A DNA stretch of 8,213 nt from an uncultured Bacteroidales bacterium (GTDB taxonomy: Bacteria > Bacteroidota > Bacteroidia > Bacteroidales > ML635J-15). The DNA lies in NCBI GenBank assembly GCA_905233405.1, contig CAJOEG010000035.1, positions 14,097-22,309 on the forward strand, read 5' to 3'. Below, piece by piece: positions 1 through 5,567 of the stretch. Within the stretch, counting starts at the first letter, position 1, and every line of letters begins with the position of its first letter. Below the pieces are notes generated by a model that saw only the letters and a list, made by a program, of their open reading frames with translations, did not search any database and was not told the DNA's origin. The position numbers were made by a program, and so were the translations under genes.

Positions 1-2
1 TT

Positions 3-29
3 GCTACAAGGAAAATCGTTGTTGAATAA
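3..29 (+). CDS. 3' end of an upstream gene, possibly a T9SS C-terminal sorting tail (partial)
   Basis: Only the last eight codons can be seen. The frame starting at base 3 reads ATRKIVVE and then TAA at 27-29. Of the three forward frames, this one ends in the way expected of a type-A T9SS sorting domain, whose last strand commonly reads like T-x-K-(I/V)-V-(V/I)-x. The stop lies 22 nt before a strong terminator hairpin, which fits the end of a transcription unit. The other two forward frames also end soon (TGA at 23-25, TAG at 64-66), so the frame choice rests on the motif. The call is tentative because so little is present. If correct, the upstream protein is exported across the outer membrane, as expected also for the protease at the other end of the window. 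Confidence 0.4.
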   Translation, partial: ATRKIVVE

Positions 30-51
30 TAATAACTATTTCATAACAATG

Positions 52-81
52 GGAAGGAGTCGTTAGGCTCCTTTCTTTTTT
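52..81 (+). terminator. Rho-independent terminator of the upstream gene
   Basis: Bases 52-61 pair with 66-75 to give a 10-bp stem with two G-T wobbles (G53-T74, T60-G67). The loop is GTTA (62-65), and a T-run follows at 76-81. It sits just after the stop codon proposed at 27-29 and before the lipoprotein promoter, so it separates the two transcription units. Confidence 0.8.
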
Positions 82-117
82 ATGTATGGAACCTATTAAA
101 TTGAGGATGTTAATAAA

Positions 118-153
118 AAATGATTTTTTATTTGTGTCTGAAAGAAATCATTT
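118..153. repeat. 9-bp inverted repeat around the -33 box of the lipoprotein promoter
   Basis: AAATGATTT (118-126) and AAATCATTT (145-153) are exact inverted copies separated by 18 nt. They flank the TTTG at 131-134, and the right arm ends 1 nt before the -7 box. This placement is what a repressor or activator site could look like. The region is very AT-rich, so chance is a real alternative, and nothing else supports a regulator. Confidence 0.3.
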
Positions 154-162
154 CTATTTTTG
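131..162 (+). promoter_or_regulatory. Bacteroidota-type promoter for the small lipoprotein gene
   Basis: TTTG at 131-134 is followed after 20 nt by TATTTTTG at 155-162, an exact match to TAnnTTTG. This is the arrangement used by the primary sigma factor of Bacteroidota. The predicted start of transcription lies a few bases after 162, giving a leader of roughly 15 nt before the ATG at 182. No Shine-Dalgarno sequence is present. Confidence 0.75.
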
Positions 163-181
163 TGTCATAAAAATCATAACC

Positions 182-316
182 ATGAAGAAATTAGTCGCAA
201 TATTATTATTTGTTATTTTCGCTTCAGTTGTTTTGGTTTCTTGCAAGACAGCTGAGAATTGTCCTGCATATAGCGATGCATCTCAGTTGGAAGTGGAAGT
301 AGAAGAAGTCGCATAA
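182..316 (+). CDS. small lipoprotein, function unknown (44 aa)
   Basis: The protein starts MKKLVAILL, has a hydrophobic stretch to about residue 19, and then a lipobox LVSC. Lipidation would therefore fall on the Cys and leave a mature peptide of only about 24 residues. That peptide begins CKTAENCPAY, has a second Cys, and ends in an acidic tail (VEVEEVA). I chose the ATG at 182 because it places the signal sequence at the N-terminus and lies just after a perfect -7 box. The in-frame ATG at 86 would add 32 residues without signal features and would start upstream of the promoter. Small lipoproteins with a CPAY motif recur in Bacteroidota as far as I recall, but I know no function. The residue after the Cys is Lys, not the Asp typical of inner-membrane retention in enterobacteria, and this rule is not established in Bacteroidota. 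Confidence 0.75.
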   Translation: MKKLVAILLFVIFASVVLVSCKTAENCPAYSDASQLEVEVEEVA

Positions 317-318
317 TT

Positions 319-348
319 TTTGTGCGAATAAGTTTTTTATTATTTTTG
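319..348 (+). promoter_or_regulatory. Bacteroidota-type promoter with almost no leader
   Basis: TTTG at 319-322 is followed after 18 nt by TATTTTTG at 341-348, an exact TAnnTTTG. The ATG of the next gene is at 356, only 7 nt after the box. Transcription would thus begin within a few bases of the start codon, giving a leaderless or nearly leaderless mRNA. The -33 box lies 2 nt after the lipoprotein stop codon. No terminator hairpin is evident between the two genes, so read-through from the lipoprotein promoter is also possible. Confidence 0.65.
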
Positions 349-355
349 CGGTATT

Positions 356-1180
356 ATGACTTTGATTAGAAGAATCATAGTGCTGCTTTTTTTTGTTGTG
401 AGTTTGTCGTCGTTGGCGAATGCTCAAGGCGAGTTCGCTGAAGATAGGGAAGCCTCTAACTATAACGTCAATCAGTTCGGAGCAAAAATCAATACTAATG
501 GTTTTGGATTTATGTACACATTTGCTCAAAGAGTAAATTATAGGTTGCGCCGAAACTATGAGGTCGAGTATGATTATGTTAAAAATTTGAAGGAAGTAAA
601 GGTGATAAATACCTATTTTTCATCATACTTCAATAATATCAAGAGGTTTGTTTTTGGTAAGGTAAATTCTGTGCATAATATCCGGTTGGGTTATGGTTAC
701 AACTGGATGATTTTCGATAAGCGCGATAAAAATAGCGTGTCAATTCATTTGCAGGCTAATGCCGGTTTTTCTTTTGCTTTCGAAAAGCCAATATATTATG
801 AAATGGTTGATAGTGTGACGGTGTTGAATAATCAGGCTAGCTATTATTACAGTAGTCATAAGTTTGAGGACTATTATTCTGGTAAGGTATATGATATTAT
901 AACAAAGTCTTCGTATTCAACTGGACTCAATGAAATAAAGATACGTCCTGGGAATTATATAAAGTTGGATTTGTCATTTGACTTTGCAAAAAATGCAATG
1001 ACTGTGAGTGCGATAGAGCTTGGCACCATTCTCGATTTGTACTATTGGCCAGTGACAATAATGTATGATCAGCCGCATAACTTTATGTGGTCGATGTATA
1101 TAGCATACCAGTTCGGACGGAAATACAATCCAAATATTAACCGTGATTACAGACGTGAGCAGCGCAAACTCAACAAGTGA
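356..1180 (+). CDS. conserved Bacteroidota envelope protein, probable outer-membrane beta-barrel, function unknown (274 aa)
   Basis: Residues 1-24 form a clear Sec signal peptide: basic MTLIRR, then a hydrophobic core, then LANAQ with likely cleavage after ANA. The rest alternates polar and aromatic residues in a pattern of beta-strands with many Tyr and Phe (for example YYYSSHKFEDYYS near residue 165). There are no cysteines and no lipobox, and the C-terminus is a basic tail. The pattern suggests an outer-membrane or surface beta-sheet protein. Several stretches resemble a widespread hypothetical family of this phylum: FGAKINTNGFGFMY near residue 42, then NLKEVK, then FVFGKVNSVHNIRLGYGY, and later AIELGTILDLYYWPVTIM. 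I recall that family without any assigned function. The ATG at 356 is favoured because the signal peptide begins there, although the promoter box is only 7 nt away. I do not assign a substrate or partner. Confidence 0.7.
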   Translation: MTLIRRIIVLLFFVVSLSSLANAQGEFAEDREASNYNVNQFGAKINTNGFGFMYTFAQRVNYRLRRNYEVEYDYVKNLKEVKVINTYFSSYFNNIKRFVFGKVNSVHNIRLGYGYNWMIFDKRDKNSVSIHLQANAGFSFAFEKPIYYEMVDSVTVLNNQASYYYSSHKFEDYYSGKVYDIITKSSYSTGLNEIKIRPGNYIKLDLSFDFAKNAMTVSAIELGTILDLYYWPVTIMYDQPHNFMWSMYIAYQFGRKYNPNINRDYRREQRKLNK

Positions 1181-1185
1181 TTTTG

Positions 1186-1240
1186 TTGATAAGTTTATGT
1201 CCAATTATACTTTCGCTAATGCGTTTCGTTAGTATTTTTG
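1186..1240 (+). promoter_or_regulatory. probable promoter region of the helicase gene
   Basis: Two candidates overlap here. The first is TTG at 1186-1188, a 19-nt spacer and TACTTTCG at 1208-1215, one mismatch from TAnnTTTG. The second is TATTTTTG at 1233-1240, an exact -7 box that lacks a good -33 element at the expected distance. The second would give a leader of roughly 15 nt before the ATG at 1260. I cannot decide between them from sequence alone. Confidence 0.45.
1216..1239 (+). terminator. weak hairpin terminator candidate after the envelope-protein gene
   Basis: CTAATG (1216-1221) pairs with CGTTAG (1227-1232), with one T-G wobble and a CGTTT loop. T-rich sequence follows (TATTTTT, 1233-1239). 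The stem is short and AT-rich and overlaps possible promoter elements of the next gene, so termination here is only a possibility. Confidence 0.3.
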
Positions 1241-1259
1241 TCGTTGACAAAAATTGACG

Positions 1260-3587
1260 ATGGAAACGGGAAATACATTTGTAGACGGATTGAATAAGCC
1301 TCAGAAAGAGGCGGTTATATATTGCGATGGACCTAGCCTTGTGATTGCTGGTGCTGGTTCTGGGAAGACGAGGGTGCTTACACATAAGATTGCTTACCTA
1401 ATATCAAAGGGTATGGATCCGCATAGGATAATGGCGCTTACGTTTACCAACAAGGCCGCCGCCGAAATGAAGGAACGTATCGACACCTTGCTCGGCTACA
1501 ATGCTTCGCAGGCTTTGTGGATGGGTACTTTTCACTCCATTTTTGGCAAGATACTTAGGATTGAAGCCGAAAAGATTGGCTTCACGAGCAGTTATACCAT
1601 TAACGATGCCACCGACTCGCAAAATCTTGTAAAGGACATAATCAAGGAGATGAAACTTGACGAGGACAACTACAAGTACAAGAGTATTGCGAATCGTATT
1701 TCGGCATGCAAAAACAGACTTGTCCTTCCCGATGCATACTTGGCTAATCCGGGCTATGCTACCGAAGACCGTGGCGCGAAACGTCCCGAGTTCGGAAATA
1801 TCTACAAAATGTATTATACAAGGTGCAGACGTTCTAATGTGATGGATTTCGACGACTTGTTGCTGTACACGAATATTCTTTTCAAGATTGATCCCGGGAC
1901 TTTGGCTAAATATCAGGAACGCTTCGACTATTATTTGGTTGACGAGTATCAGGATACTAACTTTGCTCAGTACTTGATTGTCAAGAGGTTGTCAGAAAAG
2001 AACCGTCGGCTTTTTGTCGTGGGTGACGATGCGCAGAGTATTTATTCGTTCCGTGGCGCCGAAATCCAGAACATATTGAATTTCAAGAACGACTACCCCG
2101 ACTATAAGTTGTTTAAACTTGAACAGAACTATCGTAGTACACAGAATATTGTCGATGCCGCCAATTCGTTGATAAAGAAGAACAAGGAGCAGATTAAGAA
2201 AAAAGTGTTCTCTGAGAACGAAGTCGGAGATAAAGTACAGATTAACAAGGCTGTGTCTGACAATATGGAAGGCGTGATGGTCGCCAAGAAGATTATTGAA
2301 TTGCACGATGCAGGGGCTAAATATTCCGATTTTGCGGTGCTATACAGAACCAATGCCCAGTCGAGAATTCTGGAGGAGTCGATGCGTAATCTTGGCATTC
2401 CATACAAGGTTTTCGGAGGAATGTCGTTCTACCAGCGCAAGGAAATAAAGGATGTGCTAGCATACGTCAGATATACAGTGAACCACAACGATGTGCAGTC
2501 GTTCAAGCGAATCGTGAACTATCCTTCGCGAAAAATAGGGCAGACAACCATCGATAAGGTTGTTGCTGCGGCAGAAAGTATGCAGGTTTCGGTGTGGGAC
2601 ATAATTTTTTCTCCTGAGAAGTATCCGCTTGATGTGAATACGCCCACCCGTATGCGACTGAAGGAGTTTGCTGTTATGATAAGCGGCTTTGCAGAAAAGA
2701 TAGATTCCTACGATGCATATTCGTTTGTGGATGAGATGCTTAAGGAGTCTGGTATTATCAGCGACTTGCAGACCGACAAGACTCCGGAAGGGGAGGGACG
2801 TCGTGAAAACGTGCAGGAACTTCTCAACGGTGTGAAGATGTTCTGCGATACTCGCCGTGAAACTGGCGACCCATTTGGAATCCTGAACTACCTTGAAAAC
2901 GTATCAGTACTTACTGACCTAGAAGAGCCTGACGATGGCGACCTTAACCGCGTGTCGCTGATGACAATACATTCGTCGAAGGGACTTGAGTATGACAATG
3001 TTTTCGTGACAGGTGTGGAGGAAAACTTGTTCCCTGGTGCACTTACGGTTATGGATCCGCGCGACTTGGAGGAGGAACGCCGCCTGTTTTATGTGGCGGT
3101 CACAAGGGCGAAGAAGAGGATAATGCTGTATTACGCCGAAAACCGTTTCCGTTTCGGAAAACTTACGCCAATGGCACCAAGCCGTTTCCTCAAGGACATC
3201 GACACGTCGTATGTTGACTGGCACGGACTTTCGGTTAGTCCGTTCTTGGCTACGTTCGACGATGAGTTTGAAGGTTATACAAAGTTCCAGCGCAAGCCGT
3301 CTTTCTCGACAGCATCGTCGCCGCAAACCGTTAGTTTTAAGCCTGTTGAACAGCAGCAGCCGAGGAATCTTGTGCCGTTGAAAAAGATGTCGTCGCGTCC
3401 GTCTGAGGAAATCGCCGACTCAAGTCAGTTGGTCGAAGGTGTAAGAATAAAGCACAAGATGTTTGGCGAGGGTAGGATAATGAGCAGAATCGGTTATGGC
3501 GAGAATACTAAGCTGGTGGTTGAATTCGACAGTGGTGACACTAAAACATTATTATTAAAGTTTGCTAAATTGCAAATCTTGGACTAA
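1260..3587 (+). CDS. ATP-dependent 3'-5' DNA helicase, PcrA/UvrD type (superfamily 1A)
   Basis: This 775-residue protein carries the full UvrD/PcrA helicase motif set in order. These are LNKPQKEAV (Q motif), GAGSGKT (Walker A, 31-37), FTNKAA (Ia), VDEYQDTN (Walker B, about 227-234), GDDAQSIYSFRGA (III), LEQNYRST (IV), TIHSSKGLEYD (V, from 569) and YVAVTRAKKR (VI, from about 611). A disordered Ser/Gln-rich linker (about 680-720) leads to a C-terminal Tudor-like domain (about 723-775: VEGVRIKHKMFGEGRI and VVEFDSGDTKTLLL), as in PcrA, where it contacts RNA polymerase. Family members unwind DNA in nucleotide excision and mismatch repair and remove RecA or stalled complexes. PcrA versus UvrD naming in Bacteroidota is inconsistent, so I give no symbol. 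I start at ATG 1260. The TTG two codons upstream (1254) is in frame but less likely. No motif is damaged. Confidence 0.95.
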   Translation: METGNTFVDGLNKPQKEAVIYCDGPSLVIAGAGSGKTRVLTHKIAYLISKGMDPHRIMALTFTNKAAAEMKERIDTLLGYNASQALWMGTFHSIFGKILRIEAEKIGFTSSYTINDATDSQNLVKDIIKEMKLDEDNYKYKSIANRISACKNRLVLPDAYLANPGYATEDRGAKRPEFGNIYKMYYTRCRRSNVMDFDDLLLYTNILFKIDPGTLAKYQERFDYYLVDEYQDTNFAQYLIVKRLSEKNRRLFVVGDDAQSIYSFRGAEIQNILNFKNDYPDYKLFKLEQNYRSTQNIVDAANSLIKKNKEQIKKKVFSENEVGDKVQINKAVSDNMEGVMVAKKIIELHDAGAKYSDFAVLYRTNAQSRILEESMRNLGIPYKVFGGMSFYQRKEIKDVLAYVRYTVNHNDVQSFKRIVNYPSRKIGQTTIDKVVAAAESMQVSVWDIIFSPEKYPLDVNTPTRMRLKEFAVMISGFAEKIDSYDAYSFVDEMLKESGIISDLQTDKTPEGEGRRENVQELLNGVKMFCDTRRETGDPFGILNYLENVSVLTDLEEPDDGDLNRVSLMTIHSSKGLEYDNVFVTGVEENLFPGALTVMDPRDLEEERRLFYVAVTRAKKRIMLYYAENRFRFGKLTPMAPSRFLKDIDTSYVDWHGLSVSPFLATFDDEFEGYTKFQRKPSFSTASSPQTVSFKPVEQQQPRNLVPLKKMSSRPSEEIADSSQLVEGVRIKHKMFGEGRIMSRIGYGENTKLVVEFDSGDTKTLLLKFAKLQILD

Positions 3588-3592
3588 CTTTG
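3561..3592 (+). promoter_or_regulatory. promoter inside the end of the helicase gene, driving the DUF4290-murA-tlpA unit
   Basis: TTTG at 3561-3564, a 20-nt spacer and TAACTTTG at 3585-3592 form an excellent Bacteroidota promoter. The helicase stop codon TAA (3585-3587) is the first part of the -7 box. Transcription would begin roughly 10 nt before the ATG at 3607, in an A-rich leader without a Shine-Dalgarno sequence. Confidence 0.8.
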
Positions 3593-3606
3593 CAAAAAAA
3601 TAAAAC

Positions 3607-4269
3607 ATGGATTACAATACACAACGGCCTCACTTGAGAATCCCTGAGTATGGAAGGATTACGCAGCAGATGGTTGAACATTGCTGCCAAATTGCTGATA
3701 GAAATGAGCGCAACAGGGCGGCTCGGACTCTCGTTAAGATTATGGAGAATATGAATCCTGCCATAAGGGAGGAGGCTGACTATAGGAAGAAACTATGGGA
3801 TCAACTTGCCGAATTGTCTGGTTTTAAACTTGATGTCGATTGGCCTTATCCTGTGATAACAGAGGAGGTTAAGTCGCAGAAACCAGAGCGTCTTTCCTAT
3901 TCAGACAATAAGATTGTTTTTAGGCATTACGGCAAGATTACCGAGGGAATGCTTAAGAAATTGGAAGAAGAAACCGACCCCGACAGACAGCGCGAGTTCT
4001 TTTTGGAAGTTGCAAACTATATGAAGCGTTCGTATATACAGTGGAAAAAGGAATTGATTCCCGATGATGTAATATTCCGTGAGATTGTATTTATGAGCGA
4101 GGGCAGAATACAGGTTCCTGAAAATATAAAACTTGGTGATTACAAGGATGTTCTCTTGCAGGCTCAGGCTGCTCCAGTAGCTGGTAAGAAGAAGAAAAAA
4201 GTTGCACAGCCACAGCCTATGGGCAATCCGCAGAGAAAGAAAAAGAAACACAAAAACGTTCAGCAATAA
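3607..4269 (+). CDS. DUF4290 family protein, function unknown (220 aa)
   Basis: The N-terminal and central regions match my memory of DUF4290, a Bacteroidota-specific family. Signature stretches are PEYGRITQQMVEHCC (about 13-27), RNRAARTLVKIMENMNP (about 35-51), KLWDQLAELSGFKLDVDWPYP (about 62-82) and a later conserved FRHYGKITEGML. The protein looks soluble and mostly helical, with no signal peptide or membrane segment. The last 30 residues are low-complexity and very basic, with two lysine clusters (KKKKK near 194-198 and KKKKHK near 212-217), which could bind nucleic acid or ribosomes. Its stop overlaps the murA start by one base (TAATG), so the two genes are probably translationally coupled. 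I recall this family being found next to murA in Bacteroidota, which hints at a link to envelope or ribosome functions, but no activity is known to me. Confidence 0.85.
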   Translation: MDYNTQRPHLRIPEYGRITQQMVEHCCQIADRNERNRAARTLVKIMENMNPAIREEADYRKKLWDQLAELSGFKLDVDWPYPVITEEVKSQKPERLSYSDNKIVFRHYGKITEGMLKKLEEETDPDRQREFFLEVANYMKRSYIQWKKELIPDDVIFREIVFMSEGRIQVPENIKLGDYKDVLLQAQAAPVAGKKKKKVAQPQPMGNPQRKKKKHKNVQQ

Positions 4270-5471
4270 TGGGAACTTTCAAGATAGAGGGAGGACATAC
4301 ATTAAGTGGTGAAATTGTTCCGCAGGGAGCGAAGAATGAAGCCTTGCAGGTAATTTGTGCGACTTTGCTCACGAGCGAAAGCGTGAAAATCAGCAATGTA
4401 CCTAACATTTTGGATGTTAACAAGTTGATTGACTTGCTCATTGCTATGGGAGTGAAGGTTACCCGACACGGCAATGGCGTTTATACGTTCAAGGCCGACG
4501 ATGTAAATCTCGATTACCTCGAATCGGATGCTTTCCGTGCTGATGGCGCTGCACTTAGAGGTTCGATTATGATTCTCGGTCCGTTGTTGGCGCGTTTCGG
4601 AAAAGTATATATGCCGAAGCCGGGTGGCGATAAGATTGGTCGTCGTCGTTTGGATACGCATTTTATTGGTTTCCAAAAACTTGGTGCAAAGTTTAACTAT
4701 AGTTTCGAGGAAAATTTCTATACCCTGGAAGCAGAAAAACTTGAAGGTACTTACATTCATCTTGAGGAAGCTTCGGTGACTGGTACTGCCAACATTATTA
4801 TGGCGGCAGTGAAAGCAAAAGGAGAAACTACCATCTATAATGCAGCCTGCGAGCCATATATCCAGCAGTTGTGCAAATTGTTGAACAGGATGGGCGCAAA
4901 GATAACGGGAATTGGATCCAACTTGCTTCATATTGAGGGCGTTGACGATTTTCATGGTGCAGAACATACAATTTTGCCCGATATGATTGAAATCGGAAGC
5001 TTCATAGGTATGGCTGCAATGACGGGTTCGGAACTGACAATCAAGAATGTGCGCTACGATATGCTGGGAATAATCCCAGATTCGTTCCGAAGGCTTGGAA
5101 TCACGCTCGAACATATAAATGATGATATTTATATTCCACGTCACGAGCACTACCAGATTGAAAGTTTCATTGATGGTTCCATAATGAACATTTCGGATGC
5201 CATTTGGCCAGGACTTACGCCCGACTTGCTTAGTGTGTTCTTGGTCGTTGCTACGCAGGCGAAGGGCAGTGTGCTGATTCACCAGAAGATGTTCGAGAGC
5301 CGTCTGTTCTTCGTTGACAGGCTCATCGACATGGGTGCCCAGATTATCCTTTGCGACCCCCACAGAGCTGTCGTCGTAGGAAATGACCGCAAGCGCCAAC
5401 TGCGCGCCAGCCGTATGTCGAGTCCCGACATCCGTTTATCGCAGCAATGTCGGCACAGGGTTCGAGTATAA
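4269..5471 (+). CDS. murA: UDP-N-acetylglucosamine 1-carboxyvinyltransferase MurA, reading frame broken near the C-terminus
   Basis: MurA transfers enolpyruvate from PEP to UDP-GlcNAc, the first committed step of peptidoglycan synthesis, in the cytoplasm. The 400-residue frame has Lys22-Asn23 in the QGAKNEAL motif and PGGDKIGRRRLDTH at 118-131. It also has SVTGTANIIMAAV near 169-181, WPGLTPDL at 313-320 with Asp319 at the catalytic-base position, MFESRLFF with Arg345, and SPDIR with Asp387 and Arg389. Asp121 replaces the Cys that fosfomycin modifies in E. coli MurA (Cys115), so native insensitivity is expected. After Arg389 the frame shifts and ends in an unrelated SQQCRHRVRV tail. The missing C-terminus follows in another frame (5438-5563). 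The truncated product would lack the Arg of IDRGYE, which helps bind PEP, and the closing helix, so it is probably inactive as written. It overlaps the DUF4290 stop by 1 nt and is followed closely by tlpA. Confidence 0.93.
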   Translation: MGTFKIEGGHTLSGEIVPQGAKNEALQVICATLLTSESVKISNVPNILDVNKLIDLLIAMGVKVTRHGNGVYTFKADDVNLDYLESDAFRADGAALRGSIMILGPLLARFGKVYMPKPGGDKIGRRRLDTHFIGFQKLGAKFNYSFEENFYTLEAEKLEGTYIHLEEASVTGTANIIMAAVKAKGETTIYNAACEPYIQQLCKLLNRMGAKITGIGSNLLHIEGVDDFHGAEHTILPDMIEIGSFIGMAAMTGSELTIKNVRYDMLGIIPDSFRRLGITLEHINDDIYIPRHEHYQIESFIDGSIMNISDAIWPGLTPDLLSVFLVVATQAKGSVLIHQKMFESRLFFVDRLIDMGAQIILCDPHRAVVVGNDRKRQLRASRMSSPDIRLSQQCRHRVRV

Positions 5472-5563
5472 TTAGGAACATTGAGCAGATTGACCGTGGT
5501 TATGAGAATATTGATGTACGCCTGAACAAGTTGGGCGCAAAAATAGAACGAATAAATTACTGA
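5438..5563 (+). pseudogene. out-of-frame C-terminal remnant of MurA
   Basis: The frame from ATC at 5438 encodes I-AAMSAQGSSIIRNIEQ followed by IDRGYENIDVRLNKLGAKIERINY and TGA at 5561-5563. This is the expected end of a Bacteroidota MurA and includes the IDRGYE Arg and the GA-x-IER close. It is in frame 2, whereas the body of murA is in frame 0. The family reads SPDIR-AG(V/I)ALLIAAMSA, so the residues AG-x-AL and the first base of the next Leu codon are absent. That is 16 nt, which exactly accounts for the shift. The full gene would span 4269-5563, end 4 nt before tlpA, and encode about 436 residues, the usual length. Confidence 0.88.
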
Positions 5564-5567
5564 TATT

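Noticed and set aside
86..181. Upstream ATG extending the lipoprotein by 32 residues
   Set aside because: It would start upstream of the perfect promoter at 131-162 and would bury the signal sequence and lipobox inside the protein.
1170..1189. Hairpin TCAACAA/TTGTTGA across the stop codon of the envelope gene
   Set aside because: It is AT-rich and lacks a following T-run, so I do not call it a terminator.
1254..1259. TTG start for the helicase, two codons before ATG
   Set aside because: The ATG at 1260 is a better start. The two extra residues add nothing to the Q-motif region.
4302..5399. 365-codon open frame on the minus strand, antisense to murA
   Set aside because: It lies wholly inside a well-supported murA, its translation lacks recognisable motifs and is rich in His, Cys and Asn as expected of a shadow frame, and no promoter or start context supports it.
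5433..5445. Programmed ribosomal frameshift in murA
   Set aside because: There is no slippery heptamer, and a simple slip could not restore the missing five residues of the conserved AG-x-AL segment. A deletion explains the data better.
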